A stretch of 42,856 bases of DNA from Bacillota bacterium (lineage in GTDB: Bacteria; Bacillota; Clostridia; Christensenellales; QAND01): assembly GCA_003150225.1 (NCBI GenBank), contig QAND01000012.1, positions 1 through 42,856 on the forward strand. The letters are read 5' to 3'. A program made the translations under genes and the position numbers. Positions 1-8,937 of the stretch are shown one piece after another. The notes beneath the pieces were generated by a model that was given only the letters and a program-made list of their open reading frames with translations, did not search any database and was not told the origin of the DNA. Every line of letters starts with the position of its first letter. The first letter of the stretch is position 1.

Positions 1-595
1 TGGGAGAGCGGAGCCACCAGTAGCCCGCGCTATTGCCATAATTGGCAATACGCGCATTGTCATCGGTAAAACCGTATGCGCTGTTTTCCGCTTCCTCTGC
101 CGAGAGGAAAAATACCTTGTCCCCGCTTAAGGAAGATACTCCATACGCATAGCCGAAAGAGGTGCTTGTATACGCGCTATCGCTTTTCGTGGTTGCCAAA
201 ACCGCGTTTTGCTCTTTACTGCTGAAATTATTACTGTAAAAGTTTTTACACCACGTTTGCGCCGTACTTTTTTGCCATACATTGCTGTTGTTTCCGCTAT
301 TGTCAAAATACACGCCTCCATAAGTACCCGTCCCAAGCAACACATCGGAGAGCAGGAACAGACCTTCGTTTTGGGTGTTGGTCTGCTCGTCCAATACCCG
401 CCATTTTATGGGGCTATTGTCCCATTCGCCGTAATAGATATAGTCATATCCATTTGTACTGTCATAGCCGCTGATGTTGCTTGCGCCAAGCTGAATAGCC
501 TTATCGTTATTGGCCGCAAAAGCCGCTGTGGGCATAATCCCTACTACAAGGCAGATTGCAAGTAGTAAACTTAAAATCCTTCTTTTGGGTTTCAT
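1..595 (-). CDS. Secreted DUF6273-like protein, N-terminal part (runs off the window)
   Basis: An open frame of about 198 codons begins at the ATG at 595 and stays open to the left edge. A strong AGGAGG ribosome binding site lies just upstream (complement of about 600-610). The N-terminus (KPKRR, a hydrophobic stretch, then AAFAA at about residues 24-28) is a classical signal peptide, so the protein is exported. The mature part contains YIYYGEWDNSPIKWRVLD, FLLSDVLLG, FLSAEEAE and ends at YWWLRSP. These are the hallmarks of the DUF6273 domain seen in large cell-surface proteins of gut Clostridia, often with Ig-like or repeat modules downstream. Its biochemical function is unknown. The gene lies 30 bp after a broken gene fragment in an AT-rich accessory stretch, so it may belong to an acquired element. 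Confidence 0.75.
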   Translation of the reverse strand, partial: MKPKRRILSLLLAICLVVGIMPTAAFAANNDKAIQLGASNISGYDSTNGYDYIYYGEWDNSPIKWRVLDEQTNTQNEGLFLLSDVLLGTGTYGGVYFDNSGNNSNVWQKSTAQTWCKNFYSNNFSSKEQNAVLATTKSDSAYTSTSFGYAYGVSSLSGDKVFFLSAEEAENSAYGFTDDNARIANYGNSAGYWWLRSP

Positions 596-625
596 TGTGC
601 CTCCTCCTGTCCTTCTTCATATCAT

Positions 626-817
626 TTATGCGTTCATGGGCATTTCGCCCAGAATAGCCGTTACTTCCCCTTTTGGGGTTTTTGTCAATACGAAGCTGCC
701 ATAAGGATTTTTCCGCTTCATCACTTTCACGATATCCAGCTTGTCGATCTTCTCGATCAGTGTGCCGTAGAATGTTTCCAGTGCTGTAGCAATACTCTTG
801 CAGAGGCCTTGAAAAAT
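626..817 (-). pseudogene. C-terminal remnant of an unrecognised protein
   Basis: This open frame of 63 codons follows a stop at 818-820 and has no start at its beginning. It encodes the segment ETFYGTLIEKIDKLDIVKVM followed by NPYGSFVLTKTPKGEVTAIL and ends GEMPMNA. The composition looks like real protein, unlike the other frames here. It overlaps the broken methyltransferase frame at 757-1032 in a different phase, so the most likely reading is a deletion that joined the start of the methyltransferase to the end of another gene, near 760-815. I do not recognise the parent protein. Confidence 0.35.
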
Positions 818-1032
818 TCATCCATAGACTTTGACCATTCATCAAATTCCATGTCGTCCCATCCGGCAGATCCGAAAAAATTATCGCGCATTTTCTTGAG
901 ATTTGTATCTCTTTTCTTCATGAAATTGCCAAGATTGTATGGTGGATCAGTAACGATCAAATCGATAGATTCCGCATCAATTTGTTTCATGGCAGCAATG
1001 CAATCCTGATTATATAATGTTATTTCAGCCAT
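757..1032 (-). pseudogene. Truncated type II DNA adenine/cytosine-N4 methyltransferase
   Basis: The 91-codon frame opens with ITLYNQDCIAAMKQI and carries TDPPYNLG at about residues 29-36, the catalytic DPPY motif of amino-methyltransferases that modify adenine N6 or cytosine N4. After EFFKASARVL the sequence leaves the family pattern and stops. The target-recognition region and the AdoMet-binding motif, which in this circular arrangement lie C-terminal, are missing. Intact relatives are roughly 250-300 residues, so the product should be inactive. It is 27 bp downstream of an HTH gene on the same strand, an arrangement common for controllers or partners of restriction-modification genes. No endonuclease remains in the window. 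Confidence 0.75.
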
Positions 1033-1059
1033 ATTAACAGCCCTTTCCTTTGCAGAATT

Positions 1060-1254
1060 TTACCTCATGGCGCTCTTCCCACTTTTTACCCATGCGTCCA
1101 GTTCGGAGCGTTTGAACTTCCATAAGCGCCCAATTTGATGCGCAGGGAGGTCTGTCTTTTGCTTAATCCACTTCCGTAAAGTTACTGGCTTGATGTTCAA
1201 GTATTCAGCTGCTTCTTCAAGGCTGATATAGTTGTCATCCATTCTCTCGCTCAT
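1060..1254 (-). CDS. Excisionase-family HTH DNA-binding protein
   Basis: This 64-residue protein is almost entirely one winged-helix/MerR-like excisionase domain (HTH_17 type): YISLEEAAEYLNIKPVTLRK, then GRLWKFKRSELDAWV. Such proteins bind DNA as small architectural or regulatory factors of mobile elements, or sit beside methyltransferases. The ATG at 1254 is chosen because GAGAGGTG lies 8 bases upstream; an in-frame ATG at 1263 would overlap that site. It is followed by the truncated methyltransferase, so the pair is probably the surviving start of a restriction-modification operon or element module. Confidence 0.75.
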   Translation of the reverse strand: MSERMDDNYISLEEAAEYLNIKPVTLRKWIKQKTDLPAHQIGRLWKFKRSELDAWVKSGKSAMR

Positions 1255-1420
1255 AGCGTTCACCTCTCAAGCTACCAAAAGACATAGTAATACAGATAAA
1301 ATTATAGCAGATCCCTTGCTGTTTTTCAAGCCCTTTTTGAGTATCTTTTAATATTTACTGATATTAAGTGATATTTAAGCTGGCAGATTCTCACGCTCTC
1401 TACATCTTAACGATAGCCCT

Positions 1421-1455
1421 ACTCTGTAACGATAGCTTTTCTATCGTTACAGAGT
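1421..1455. repeat. Perfect 15-bp inverted repeat with 5-bp loop
   Basis: ACTCTGTAACGATAG at 1421-1435 is followed by CTTTT and its exact reverse complement at 1441-1455. A further AACGATAG copy lies at 1409-1416. There is no T-run on either side, so it is not a typical intrinsic terminator. It lies between the HTH gene and the end of the kdp operon. It may be a recombination or protein-binding site of the accessory element. Confidence 0.7.
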
Positions 1456-1499
1456 ACCACTGAAGAGGGAGATTCACCCTGGCAAGGATGCCGTTCTGC

Positions 1500-1655
1500 C
1501 TATGCTGCCACAGTGCCGGAAAATAAAAAACCGCCCAGAAACGGCGGATTTACGGCATTTTTGAGGGTATGGAATTGTATCAATCTCGGCGTGGTTTTGT
1601 CACTAAAGCCGGAAATTTGGGCCTTTCCACTCCATACCGTGATTTTTGTCTCCAT
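1500..1655 (-). CDS. Possible 51-aa ORF after kdpC (doubtful)
   Basis: An ATG at 1655 is preceded by AAGGAGG, which overlaps the kdpC stop, and the frame starts METKITVWSGKAQISGF. It contains a likely terminator hairpin (1525-1547), so its second half is probably not coding. It has the position expected for kdpD but does not resemble the start of KdpD. It could be the stump of a gene cut off by the accessory insertion, or spurious. Confidence 0.2.
   Translation of the reverse strand: METKITVWSGKAQISGFSDKTTPRLIQFHTLKNAVNPPFLGGFLFSGTVAA
1525..1547 (-). terminator. Intrinsic terminator, end of kdp operon
   Basis: On the minus strand CCGCC, a 7-base loop and GGCGG are followed by TTTTTTATTTT. 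It lies about 120 bp downstream of kdpC and is the first plausible stop for the potassium operon. Confidence 0.55.
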
Positions 1656-1668
1656 GGATGTTTCCTCC

Positions 1669-2280
1669 TTATAGGATACCGTCCAGCATCAGGTTCACCT
1701 TTAGCACGTTGACGGTCTCCTCTCCAAAGATACCTAGGAAGCGGTGCTGGGTACAGCGCTCGATGATCTCTCGGACAGCGTCCTCGGTGATTCCATTCTC
1801 CCGAGCCAGGCGTTCCACCTGGTATTCCGCCGCCGCCAACGAGATGTGGGGATCCAGGCCGCTGCCCGATCCGGTCACCAGGTCCACCGGGATGGGGGTA
1901 TCCTTCTTTTCGGGATGAGCCGCTTTGATCTTTTCCACCCGTTCCGCTACCAAAGCCTCATATTCCTGGCTGGCAGGAGACAGGTTGCTGGGGGCGGAGT
2001 ATAGGAGCCTATTCCCCTCCTCATCGGTATAGGTGCTTACATCCAGCTTCATAATCCGGCCCCACATATGGGCATCATCGGTATACTGCTGTGCCAGCAG
2101 CTCGCTGCCGTATTTCTTTCCATCCACCTCGATGATGCTGCCGTTGGCCTTATCGGGGAAGAATACCTGTGCAATGCCGGTTACTACGCCGGTGTACAGC
2201 ACCCCGCAGATCAGGATAAAGATCAAGAGGAACAGGGCGGACCGGGGCAGCAGTTTCATAGTCTTTGTGGTGGTTTTCAC
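1669..2280 (-). CDS. kdpC: K+-transporting ATPase subunit C
   Basis: KdpC is the single-span subunit that stabilises the KdpFABC complex and helps ATP binding to KdpB. The 203-residue product has the expected N-terminal membrane helix (about 12-35), the VFFPDKANGSIIE segment, and the family signature VTGSGSGLDPHIS followed by AAAEYQVERLARENG. The start is a GTG at 2280 with AGGAGG 8 bases upstream. It begins 15 bp after the kdpB stop and is the last gene of kdpFABC. No kdpD or kdpE follows in this window. Confidence 0.95.
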   Translation of the reverse strand: MKTTTKTMKLLPRSALFLLIFILICGVLYTGVVTGIAQVFFPDKANGSIIEVDGKKYGSELLAQQYTDDAHMWGRIMKLDVSTYTDEEGNRLLYSAPSNLSPASQEYEALVAERVEKIKAAHPEKKDTPIPVDLVTGSGSGLDPHISLAAAEYQVERLARENGITEDAVREIIERCTQHRFLGIFGEETVNVLKVNLMLDGIL

Positions 2281-2295
2281 GGGAATCTCCTCCTT

Positions 2296-4365
2296 TTATA
2301 CCAAAGCCAGCGCTACCAGGATCATATCGATGATCTTGATGCAGAGAAAGGGAGCTACGATGCCGCCCAGTCCGTAAACCAGAAGGTTGCGGGACAGCAG
2401 CTTCCCTGCCGACACCTCCCGGTATTTTACCCCTCGGAGCGCCAGAGGAATCAAGGCGATAATGATCAGTGCGTTGTAGATGATGGCCGACAGCACCGCG
2501 CTCTGCGGGCTGTGCAGCCCCATGATGTTAAGGGCAGCCAATCCTGGATACAGGCCCAGAAACAGGGCAGGAATGATGGCAAAATACTTGGCCACATCGT
2601 TGGCGATGCTGAAGGTAGTCAGACTTCCCCGGGTCATCAACAGCTGTTTTCCGATGCGGACGATGTCGATGAGCTTGGTGGGCGAGGAATCCAAGTCCAC
2701 CATGTTGCCCGCCTCTTTTGCGGCCTGCGTGCCGGAATTCATGGCCACGGCCACATCGGCCTGGGCAAGGGCAGGAGCATCGTTGGTACCGTCGCCGGTC
2801 ATGGCCACCAGGTGGCCCTGCTTCTGATATTCCCGGATCAAGGCCAGTTTCCCCTCAGGGGTTGCCTCTGCCAGGAAGTCATCCACCCCGGCTTCGGCGG
2901 CAATGGCGGCGGCGGTGATGGGGTTATCCCCGGTGATCATAATGGTTTTGATGCCCATCTTCCTAAGATCGCTGAACTTCTCCTTTACGCCCTGCTTGAT
3001 GATATCCTTGAGGTGAATTACCCCTAAGATGCGGTTGTTCTTGGCCACCACTAAGGGCGTCCCGCCCTGGTTGGCGATGGCGGTAACGGCCTTCTCGCAG
3101 GCCTCGCTGTAAACGCCGCCCTTGGCTTCCACATAGGCCCGAACCGCGTCAGCGGCGCCCTTTCTGATCTCGTCCCCGCCAAAGTCCACACCGCTCATGC
3201 GGGTGGTGGCAGTAAAGGGAATGAAGGTCATATTCTGATCCGACAGGCTGCGGCCCCGGATGCCAAACTGTTCTTTGGCAAGAACCACCACACTGCGGCC
3301 TTCCGGCGTTTCATCCGCCAAGGAGGACAGCTGGGCGGCGTCGGCCAATTCCATCTCGCTGGTTCCATCCACTGGAACAAAGGTACAGGCCTGGCGGTTG
3401 CCCAAGGTGATGGTGCCAGTCTTATCCAGCATTAGGATATCCACATCCCCTGCCGCCTCGATGGCCCGGCCGCTCATGGCCAGAACATTGGCCTGGTTCA
3501 AACGGCTCATACCGGCGATGCCGATGGCGGACAGCAGAGCACCAATGGTGGTGGGCGCCAGGCAGACCAGAAGGGCCACCAGGGTGGTGATGGAGGTGGG
3601 GTTGGCAATTCCCGCCTGGTTTGCGGAAAACAGGGAGTAACCGTAAAGGGCCAGGGTTACCAGGAGGAAAATAATGGACAACGCCACCAACAAAATCTGT
3701 AAGGCCAGCTCATTGGGGGTTTTCTTTCTTGATGCCCCCTCTACCATGGCGATCATCTGATCCAGAAAGCTTTCGCCCTCCTGGCTGGTAACCCGGATCA
3801 CAAGATAATCCGAAATGACGGTGGTGCCGCCGGTAACGGCGCTTCTATCGCCGCCGCTCTCCCGGATTACCGGGGCAGATTCCCCGGTGATGGCGCTTTC
3901 GTCCACCGATGCCGCGCCCTCAATGACCTCCCCATCGGCGGGGATCTGCTCCCCGGCCTGGACGATGATGATGTCGCCCTTTTGCAGGGAGGCCGAGGGG
4001 ACTAGGGTAACCCGCTCTTTCTCCTCAACCGAGGGGATTACATGGGCCTCCACATCCTTTCTGGCAGCTCGAAGGGCATCGGCTTGCGCCTTGCCCAGCC
4101 CTTCGGCGATGGCCTCGGCAAAGTTTGCGAACAGAACCGTAAACCAGAGGATGATGGCGATGGCTAGGGTATAACCCGCCATCACGTCCCGAATTCCAAA
4201 GAGGGCAATTGCCCAAAGGACGGTAGTGAGGATGGCGGCGATGTATACCAGCAGCATCACCGGGTTTTTCACTTGGATCCGCGGATCCAGTTTGACAAAG
4301 GAATCCTTGATGGCCCGCGCCACCATCTTTCGATCGGCTAAGGCAGTTTTTTTCGTGTTGGACAT
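2296..4365 (-). CDS. kdpB: K+-transporting P-type ATPase subunit B
   Basis: This is the catalytic subunit of the Kdp high-affinity potassium pump. It hydrolyses ATP and couples this to K+ movement through KdpA. The 689-residue length is normal. Visible P-type ATPase motifs are ITGESAPV in the actuator domain, the phosphorylated aspartate in DKTGTITLG at about residue 315, MITGDNPIT, and the hinge [20 protein letters not shown]. The [12 protein letters not shown] segment just after is characteristic of KdpB. Membrane helices lie near the N-terminus, around residues 220-285 and at the C-terminus. It begins 20 bp after kdpA with AGGAGG upstream. Confidence 0.97.
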   Translation of the reverse strand: MSNTKKTALADRKMVARAIKDSFVKLDPRIQVKNPVMLLVYIAAILTTVLWAIALFGIRDVMAGYTLAIAIILWFTVLFANFAEAIAEGLGKAQADALRAARKDVEAHVIPSVEEKERVTLVPSASLQKGDIIIVQAGEQIPADGEVIEGAASVDESAITGESAPVIRESGGDRSAVTGGTTVISDYLVIRVTSQEGESFLDQMIAMVEGASRKKTPNELALQILLVALSIIFLLVTLALYGYSLFSANQAGIANPTSITTLVALLVCLAPTTIGALLSAIGIAGMSRLNQANVLAMSGRAIEAAGDVDILMLDKTGTITLGNRQACTFVPVDGTSEMELADAAQLSSLADETPEGRSVVVLAKEQFGIRGRSLSDQNMTFIPFTATTRMSGVDFGGDEIRKGAADAVRAYVEAKGGVYSEACEKAVTAIANQGGTPLVVAKNNRILGVIHLKDIIKQGVKEKFSDLRKMGIKTIMITGDNPITAAAIAAEAGVDDFLAEATPEGKLALIREYQKQGHLVAMTGDGTNDAPALAQADVAVAMNSGTQAAKEAGNMVDLDSSPTKLIDIVRIGKQLLMTRGSLTTFSIANDVAKYFAIIPALFLGLYPGLAALNIMGLHSPQSAVLSAIIYNALIIIALIPLALRGVKYREVSAGKLLSRNLLVYGLGGIVAPFLCIKIIDMILVALALV

Positions 4366-4385
4366 ATCGATCAGCCTCCTAGTGG

Positions 4386-6200
4386 TTACAGCATGCCCAG
4401 ATGCTCAGCGATGGGCCCTAGCGACAGAGCCGGGAAGAAGCTGAGAGCACCCACCAGCAAAACCACCATGATTAATAGGAATACAAACATCGCGTTGCAG
4501 GTAGAGAGGGTTCCCGCTGTGGTAGCGATCTTCTTTTTCTTTGCCAGGCTACCCGCAATGGCAAGGGTCCCAATGACCGGAATAAACCGGACGAACAGCA
4601 TTACGATCCCCAGGCTCACATTGAGGAACACCGTGTTGGCATTGAACCCCGCAAAAGCGGAACCGTTGTTGCCGCCAGCGGAGGAGTAGGCGTACAGCAT
4701 CTCCGAGAATCCATGGGCACCGGCGTTATTGAGGCTGTCCGCCACCTCGGGGACCAGCGCCGCAATGCCGCTGCCCACCAGAATGGCGATGGGGGTAGCC
4801 AAGCAGACCAGCACCGCCCATTTCATCTCATAGGGCTCAATCTTCTTGCCAAGATATTCGGGAGTACGGCCCACCATCAGTCCGGCGATGAACACCGTTA
4901 GGATAGCAAAGCCCAGCATTCCATAGAGTCCGCAGCCGGTGCCGCCGAAGATTACCTCGCCCAACTGCATCAGCAGCATGGGGACCATTCCGCCCAGGGG
5001 CGTATAGCTATCATGCATGGAGTTGACGGAACCGTTGCTTGCCGCGGTAGTGTATACCGCCCAGGTAGAGCTGGTGGCAATGCCAAACCGCGCTTCCTTG
5101 CCCTCCATATTGCCGCCGGGCTGGTTCATCACAGTGAGATCCACAGCGCCGCCCTGCTGTAACTGGGGCGTGCCGACCTGTTCGCAGAAAGCCACCACCG
5201 CAAGGGCGATCACCAGCACGATCATCATGGCGATGAAGATGGCCCTGCCCTGTCGTTTATCCTTGATATTTCTTCCAAAGGTAAAGCAGAGGGCTGCGGG
5301 AATCAGCAGAAGGGAGATCATCTCCAACAGGTTGGTAAAGGCGTTGGGATTCTCCAGAGGATGGGCGGAGTTGACGCCATAATAGCCGCCGCCGTTGGTG
5401 CCGGCCTGCTTGATGGCAATCTGGCTGGCCGCTGGGCCTAGAGGCACGATTTGCTGGGTCACAATCTCCGCGTCCGCAACCACCTGATCGTTCAGGGTCA
5501 CGGTACCGGTATCGGCGTCCACCACAGCGCCCTCCAGAATGTTGCCCTCAGCGTCCACCGCCACGGGCTCCAGAAGATCCACTTGATCGGCAGGCCGCAG
5601 GTTCTGGGAAACCCCCTGAGAAGCCAGACAAACGGAGATGACCAGGCAAAGCGGGATCAACACATAAAGGATAATCCGGGTCATATCCACCCAGAAGCTG
5701 CCCAACCCCTGGGTCTTAACCCGAATGAAGCCCCGGATGAGCGCAAACAACACCGCAATGCCGGTGGCCGCAGAAACGAAGTTCTGAACCGTCAGCCCCA
5801 GAGCCTGGATCAGGTAGCTGGCCTGGGCTTCTCCGCTGTACGCCTGCCAGTTGGTGTTGGTCACAAAGCTGGAAGCCGTATTGAAGGAAAGGTGCCAGGA
5901 CATTCCTTCGATCCCCTGTGGATTGCCGGGCAGCACTCCCTGGAGCACCTGAATCAAAAATAGGACGATAAATCCCGTTAGGCTGAATAGCAGCACGCTT
6001 GCAGCGTACTTCTTCCAACTCATCTCCTCATCCACACGGACATGCATTACCCGGTAGATGAACCGCTCACAGGGGACCAGTGCGCGGGAAAGAAATACCC
6101 GTTCCCCATTCATGACTTTCCCCATATACCTGCCCAATGGAATGGCCAACACCACTAGAATGACCAGGTACATGCCATACTGTAAGATTGCTTGGGTCAT
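4386..6200 (-). CDS. kdpA: K+-transporting ATPase subunit A (channel-like)
   Basis: KdpA is the K+-binding and translocating subunit of the Kdp pump, related to Trk/Ktr channels. The protein (604 residues, about ten hydrophobic spans) is slightly longer than the 557-residue E. coli subunit. The four pore-loop regions are recognisable: [48 protein letters not shown] and [14 protein letters not shown]. An acidic, poorly conserved insertion at about residues 200-250 may account for the extra length. The ATG overlaps the stop of kdpF (ATGA), which indicates translational coupling. Confidence 0.97.
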   Translation of the reverse strand: MTQAILQYGMYLVILVVLAIPLGRYMGKVMNGERVFLSRALVPCERFIYRVMHVRVDEEMSWKKYAASVLLFSLTGFIVLFLIQVLQGVLPGNPQGIEGMSWHLSFNTASSFVTNTNWQAYSGEAQASYLIQALGLTVQNFVSAATGIAVLFALIRGFIRVKTQGLGSFWVDMTRIILYVLIPLCLVISVCLASQGVSQNLRPADQVDLLEPVAVDAEGNILEGAVVDADTGTVTLNDQVVADAEIVTQQIVPLGPAASQIAIKQAGTNGGGYYGVNSAHPLENPNAFTNLLEMISLLLIPAALCFTFGRNIKDKRQGRAIFIAMMIVLVIALAVVAFCEQVGTPQLQQGGAVDLTVMNQPGGNMEGKEARFGIATSSTWAVYTTAASNGSVNSMHDSYTPLGGMVPMLLMQLGEVIFGGTGCGLYGMLGFAILTVFIAGLMVGRTPEYLGKKIEPYEMKWAVLVCLATPIAILVGSGIAALVPEVADSLNNAGAHGFSEMLYAYSSAGGNNGSAFAGFNANTVFLNVSLGIVMLFVRFIPVIGTLAIAGSLAKKKKIATTAGTLSTCNAMFVFLLIMVVLLVGALSFFPALSLGPIAEHLGML

Positions 6201-6286
6201 TGCCTATCACCCCGCATTAGAATTACAAAATAGTAGGCCAGAAGTGCCACGCCTACCAGACCGATGACGGCAGTAATCACCTGCAT
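6197..6286 (-). CDS. kdpF: K+-transporting ATPase subunit F
   Basis: This 29-residue hydrophobic peptide begins [20 protein letters not shown] and ends VILMRGDRQ, a single membrane helix with a basic C-terminus as in KdpF. KdpF is a small lipid-like stabiliser of the KdpABC complex. The start has AAGGAGG upstream, and the stop codon overlaps the kdpA ATG. Position directly before kdpA and helix character make the call firm although the gene is very short. Confidence 0.9.
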   Translation of the reverse strand: MQVITAVIGLVGVALLAYYFVILMRGDRQ

Positions 6287-6359
6287 GCCGCATCCCTCCT
6301 TCGGAACAAGAATGCCAGAGACCAGTTAAAAATGGCGTTAGAGGAGCTTCTGACGGTAT

Positions 6360-6392
6360 AAAAAAGTCTAAAGGTATTCCCTTCAGACTTTT
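6360..6392 (-). terminator. Intrinsic terminator between ktrA and kdpF
   Basis: AAAAGTCT (6362-6369) pairs with AGACTTTT (6385-6392), with an inner AAGG/CCTT pairing. On the minus strand the stem runs into TTTTTT at 6365-6360. It lies between ktrA and kdpF, so kdp expression needs read-through or a promoter in the remaining 74 bases, where I see no good promoter. Confidence 0.7.
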
Positions 6393-6424
6393 CCCCTTCA
6401 TGCTTCCCTATTTGCTGGCGTCCG

Positions 6425-7069
6425 TCAGCGGGTGATGGCCTTGATGTCCTGGCGGTTTCCCATCACCATCAGGGTTTCATCCGCCGAAAAGATATGGTCA
6501 GGATGAGGCTGCGGGAAGATCTTGCTCCCCTTTTTGGTGGCCAGAATGCTGATGCCATACCGGGTGCGGATCCCCTTTTCCAGGATGCTTTTCCCGATCC
6601 AGGAGGCGGGAACGGCAATTTCATAGATGGCATATTCCGGCGTCAATTCGATATAATCAAAGATGTTCTTACTGCCGTATTTAATGGCCAGGCGTTCCGC
6701 CATTTCCCGTTCGGCATAGACCACGTGATCCGCGCCGTTGCGCAGCAGCAGCTTTTTGTGGACATCCCGGCATGCCCGAGCCAGAACGTATTTGGCACCC
6801 AGATCCTTTAACAGCACCGTGATCTCCAGGGCCCGCTGGAAGTTATCTCCGATAGCCACCACGCACAGATCAAAATTATTGACGCCCAGAGACTGTACAA
6901 AATGCTCGTTGGTAGCGTCCCCAATTTGGATATCCTGAAGGATATCGATGGCGGAATCCGCACGCTCTTCGTCCTTTTCCACCGCCAGGACCCGGTTCCC
7001 ATCCTTGATGAGCTGTTGGGCCATATGGCGTCCAAACCGGCCCAGGCCGATGATAAGCACATTTTTCAT
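6425..7069 (-). CDS. ktrA: Ktr/Trk potassium uptake regulatory subunit (RCK)
   Basis: This cytosolic ring-forming subunit gates the K+ channel partner in response to nucleotides. The 214 residues contain an N-terminal RCK_N Rossmann domain with GLGRFGRHMA (residues 8-17), the acidic end of the second strand (VEKDEERA) and GDATNEHF, followed by an RCK_C domain from about residue 135 (VPASWIGKSILEKGIRTRYG), which in relatives binds c-di-AMP. The length equals that of KtrA/KtrC (about 220), whereas proteobacterial TrkA is twice as long. It lies 18 bp after ktrB in the same operon. Confidence 0.93.
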   Translation of the reverse strand: MKNVLIIGLGRFGRHMAQQLIKDGNRVLAVEKDEERADSAIDILQDIQIGDATNEHFVQSLGVNNFDLCVVAIGDNFQRALEITVLLKDLGAKYVLARACRDVHKKLLLRNGADHVVYAEREMAERLAIKYGSKNIFDYIELTPEYAIYEIAVPASWIGKSILEKGIRTRYGISILATKKGSKIFPQPHPDHIFSADETLMVMGNRQDIKAITR

Positions 7070-7087
7070 TGCAACATTCCCCTTCCG

Positions 7088-8446
7088 TTATCCAATCTGA
7101 ATCTTTTCCAAGGGCAGTTTACTGGCCGCTTGGTTTTTCTCGGAGGCAAAGGCCAGGAGGATGGTGATGGATCCCACCCGGCCAAAGAGCATCAGCCCCG
7201 CCAGCAGCGCTTTAGAGAGCATCCCAAGCGTTGGAGTAATGCCAAAGGATAACCCCACCGTACCGATGGCGGAGGCGCATTCAAACAGGGCCGACAAAAG
7301 CGGTAATCCCTCCACCCGGGAGATCACCATGGCCGCCACCAAGGAGAGGGTAAGATACATCATAAAGACGCAGCTTGCCGACCGAGCCACCCCGTCCTCC
7401 ATCCGGCGGCCAAAGGCCTCCATGTTTTTTCGTTTCCGGAAGATGGAAAAGATGGTCATCACCATTACGCCAAAGGTTGTGGTTTTGGTACCGCCCGCCG
7501 TAGATCCGGGAGATCCGCCGATCATCATCAGGCAGATCAGCAAAAACTGGCTGGACTGGGTCATAGCGGATAGGTTCAGAGTATTGAACCCCGCTGTTCT
7601 GGCGGTTACCGACTGAAACAGGGCTCCAGCCGCCTGCTCCGACAGGGTTTTACCCGCAAAGGCCTCGCTCTCCTGCTCCATCAAAAAGATCCCCAGAGCC
7701 CCTATCAGGATGAGCAGCAGGGTGACGGATAGGACCATCTTGGTGTGGAGACGCATCCTGGAAAACCGAAACCGGGTATCCAGGAGGTCCTTCCAGACAA
7801 AAAAGCCCAGTCCGCCGATGACAATCAGCGCCATGATGATGCCTGTAACATACCAGTTGCCCACAAAGCCGGTCAGCGAACTGTACGGCCCAGTGACATC
7901 GCCCATCAAATCAAACCCTGCGTTGCAGAACGCCGACACGCTGTGAAACACGGCAAACCAGATCCCTTGCCACAGACCGATCCGGGGGCAGAAATAAAAT
8001 CCCAGCAGCAGCGCCCCGATCCCCTCCACCAGAAGACTGCCAAGGAGAATAAATCGGGTCATCCGCACAATTCCCCCTACATGGGGCGCCGCGATAGAGT
8101 TTTGCATCACCACTCGAGTGCCCAGTCCTATCTTTCGCCGCATGAGAGCAATGAGGGCGATGGCGTAGGTCATGAATCCCATCCCGCCAATCTGAATCAA
8201 CGACAAAATGACCCCCTGCCCAAAGGGGGACCAATGGAGATAGGTGTCAAACCGGACCAGGCCGGTCACACAGGTGGCAGAGGTAGCGGTAAAAAAGGCG
8301 TCGGAAAACGATGATGGCTGCCCCGTTCGGGTAGCCGCCGGCAGGGAAAGCAACAGCGTCCCCATGAGAACGATGACACAGTACCCCAGAAAAATGATCT
8401 TCATGGGGGACATACGGCGCAGCCGCCCAATGATTTGGTTCACCAT
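7088..8446 (-). CDS. ktrB: Ktr/Trk potassium uptake channel subunit
   Basis: This multi-pass inner-membrane K+ channel-like transporter works with the RCK subunit encoded next. The 452-residue protein carries four pore-loop filters typical of TrkH/KtrB: TSATCVTGLV, SAFCNAGFD, TARTAGFNT and AIGTVGLSFG. The gating-loop region SPGSTAGGTKTTTFGV in the third repeat is also clear. An ATG at 8446 with GGGAGGAT-like sequence upstream sets the start. It opens a minus-strand group ktrB-ktrA followed by kdpFABC, so two potassium uptake systems are encoded side by side. Confidence 0.93.
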   Translation of the reverse strand: MVNQIIGRLRRMSPMKIIFLGYCVIVLMGTLLLSLPAATRTGQPSSFSDAFFTATSATCVTGLVRFDTYLHWSPFGQGVILSLIQIGGMGFMTYAIALIALMRRKIGLGTRVVMQNSIAAPHVGGIVRMTRFILLGSLLVEGIGALLLGFYFCPRIGLWQGIWFAVFHSVSAFCNAGFDLMGDVTGPYSSLTGFVGNWYVTGIIMALIVIGGLGFFVWKDLLDTRFRFSRMRLHTKMVLSVTLLLILIGALGIFLMEQESEAFAGKTLSEQAAGALFQSVTARTAGFNTLNLSAMTQSSQFLLICLMMIGGSPGSTAGGTKTTTFGVMVMTIFSIFRKRKNMEAFGRRMEDGVARSASCVFMMYLTLSLVAAMVISRVEGLPLLSALFECASAIGTVGLSFGITPTLGMLSKALLAGLMLFGRVGSITILLAFASEKNQAASKLPLEKIQIG

Positions 8447-8646
8447 TCATCCTCCCGTTCTGGCATACTCAATTAACCTCACTATACGGAACATCCAGTT
8501 AAGAGAATATCAAAATCCATTCTAGAACATTAAGATTGTATAAATATAGCCCAGTCCCTTAATGAAATCTTTGCAGCGCGCTCCCGTTCATAATGCCCTC
8601 TTTGTAAAAAAGCGCCTATTCTAAGGATAGAAAGAAGGTGGCGGAT

Positions 8647-8826
8647 ATGAGGGATATCCTGCTGGCTATGGCTTTGTTGCTCTTTTCCATCCTGGGATAT
8701 TGGCTCATGGGCCGAGTGGACCGTTTTCTGCAGAGCGGAGGCATACAGCCCATCCCTCAGAGAGACGCCAAGCACAAACCCCGAATGGCTATCTTACGAT
8801 CGTTACGGAACAAAAGCGTCCTTTAG
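8647..8826 (+). CDS. Small single-span membrane protein next to ktrB
   Basis: The 59-residue frame encodes RDILLAMALLLFSILGYWLM, a convincing membrane helix, followed by GRVDRFLQSG and a basic soluble tail. An AAGGTGG motif precedes the ATG at 8647; an in-frame GTG at 8638 is an alternative. It is divergent from ktrB and is followed by a good terminator (8838-8869), both of which support a real gene. Short proteins of this build occur beside potassium transporter genes in Clostridia as far as I recall, but I cannot name a family. A role as a regulatory peptide of KtrAB would be inference only. Confidence 0.5.
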   Translation: MRDILLAMALLLFSILGYWLMGRVDRFLQSGGIQPIPQRDAKHKPRMAILRSLRNKSVL

Positions 8827-8837
8827 GTCCACAGCAA

Positions 8838-8869
8838 AAAACGCCTTCCAAGGGAGGGCGTTTTGTTTT
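8838..8869 (+). terminator. Intrinsic terminator of the small membrane protein gene
   Basis: AAAACGCC (8838-8845) pairs with GGCGTTTT (8857-8864), with TTCC/GGGA extending the stem, and the run TTTTGTTTT follows. The A-run on the other side makes it potentially bidirectional. Confidence 0.75.
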
Positions 8870-8937
8870 ACTAGAATACCGTTTTTAGGCGATATGGGCC
8901 TTTGTTATCATGCCCCACGCCGGCAGCATCGCACAAC

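Noticed and set aside
507..845. Minus-strand 112-codon frame over the broken methyltransferase
   Set aside because: It is a third phase across two better-supported fragments and has a composition (many Arg/Asp/Asn) unlike a real protein.
2068..3027. A 319-codon open frame on the plus strand
   Set aside because: Antisense to kdpC and kdpB; no ribosome binding site or recognisable motif.
8447..8646. Possible c-di-AMP or K+-responsive riboswitch before ktrB
   Set aside because: I could not find the paired conserved blocks of such a riboswitch in the 190-bp gap; it would need a covariance-model search.
8530..8775. Minus-strand 81-codon frame opposite the small membrane protein
   Set aside because: It has no membrane helix, no ribosome binding site and no terminator, unlike the plus-strand frame.
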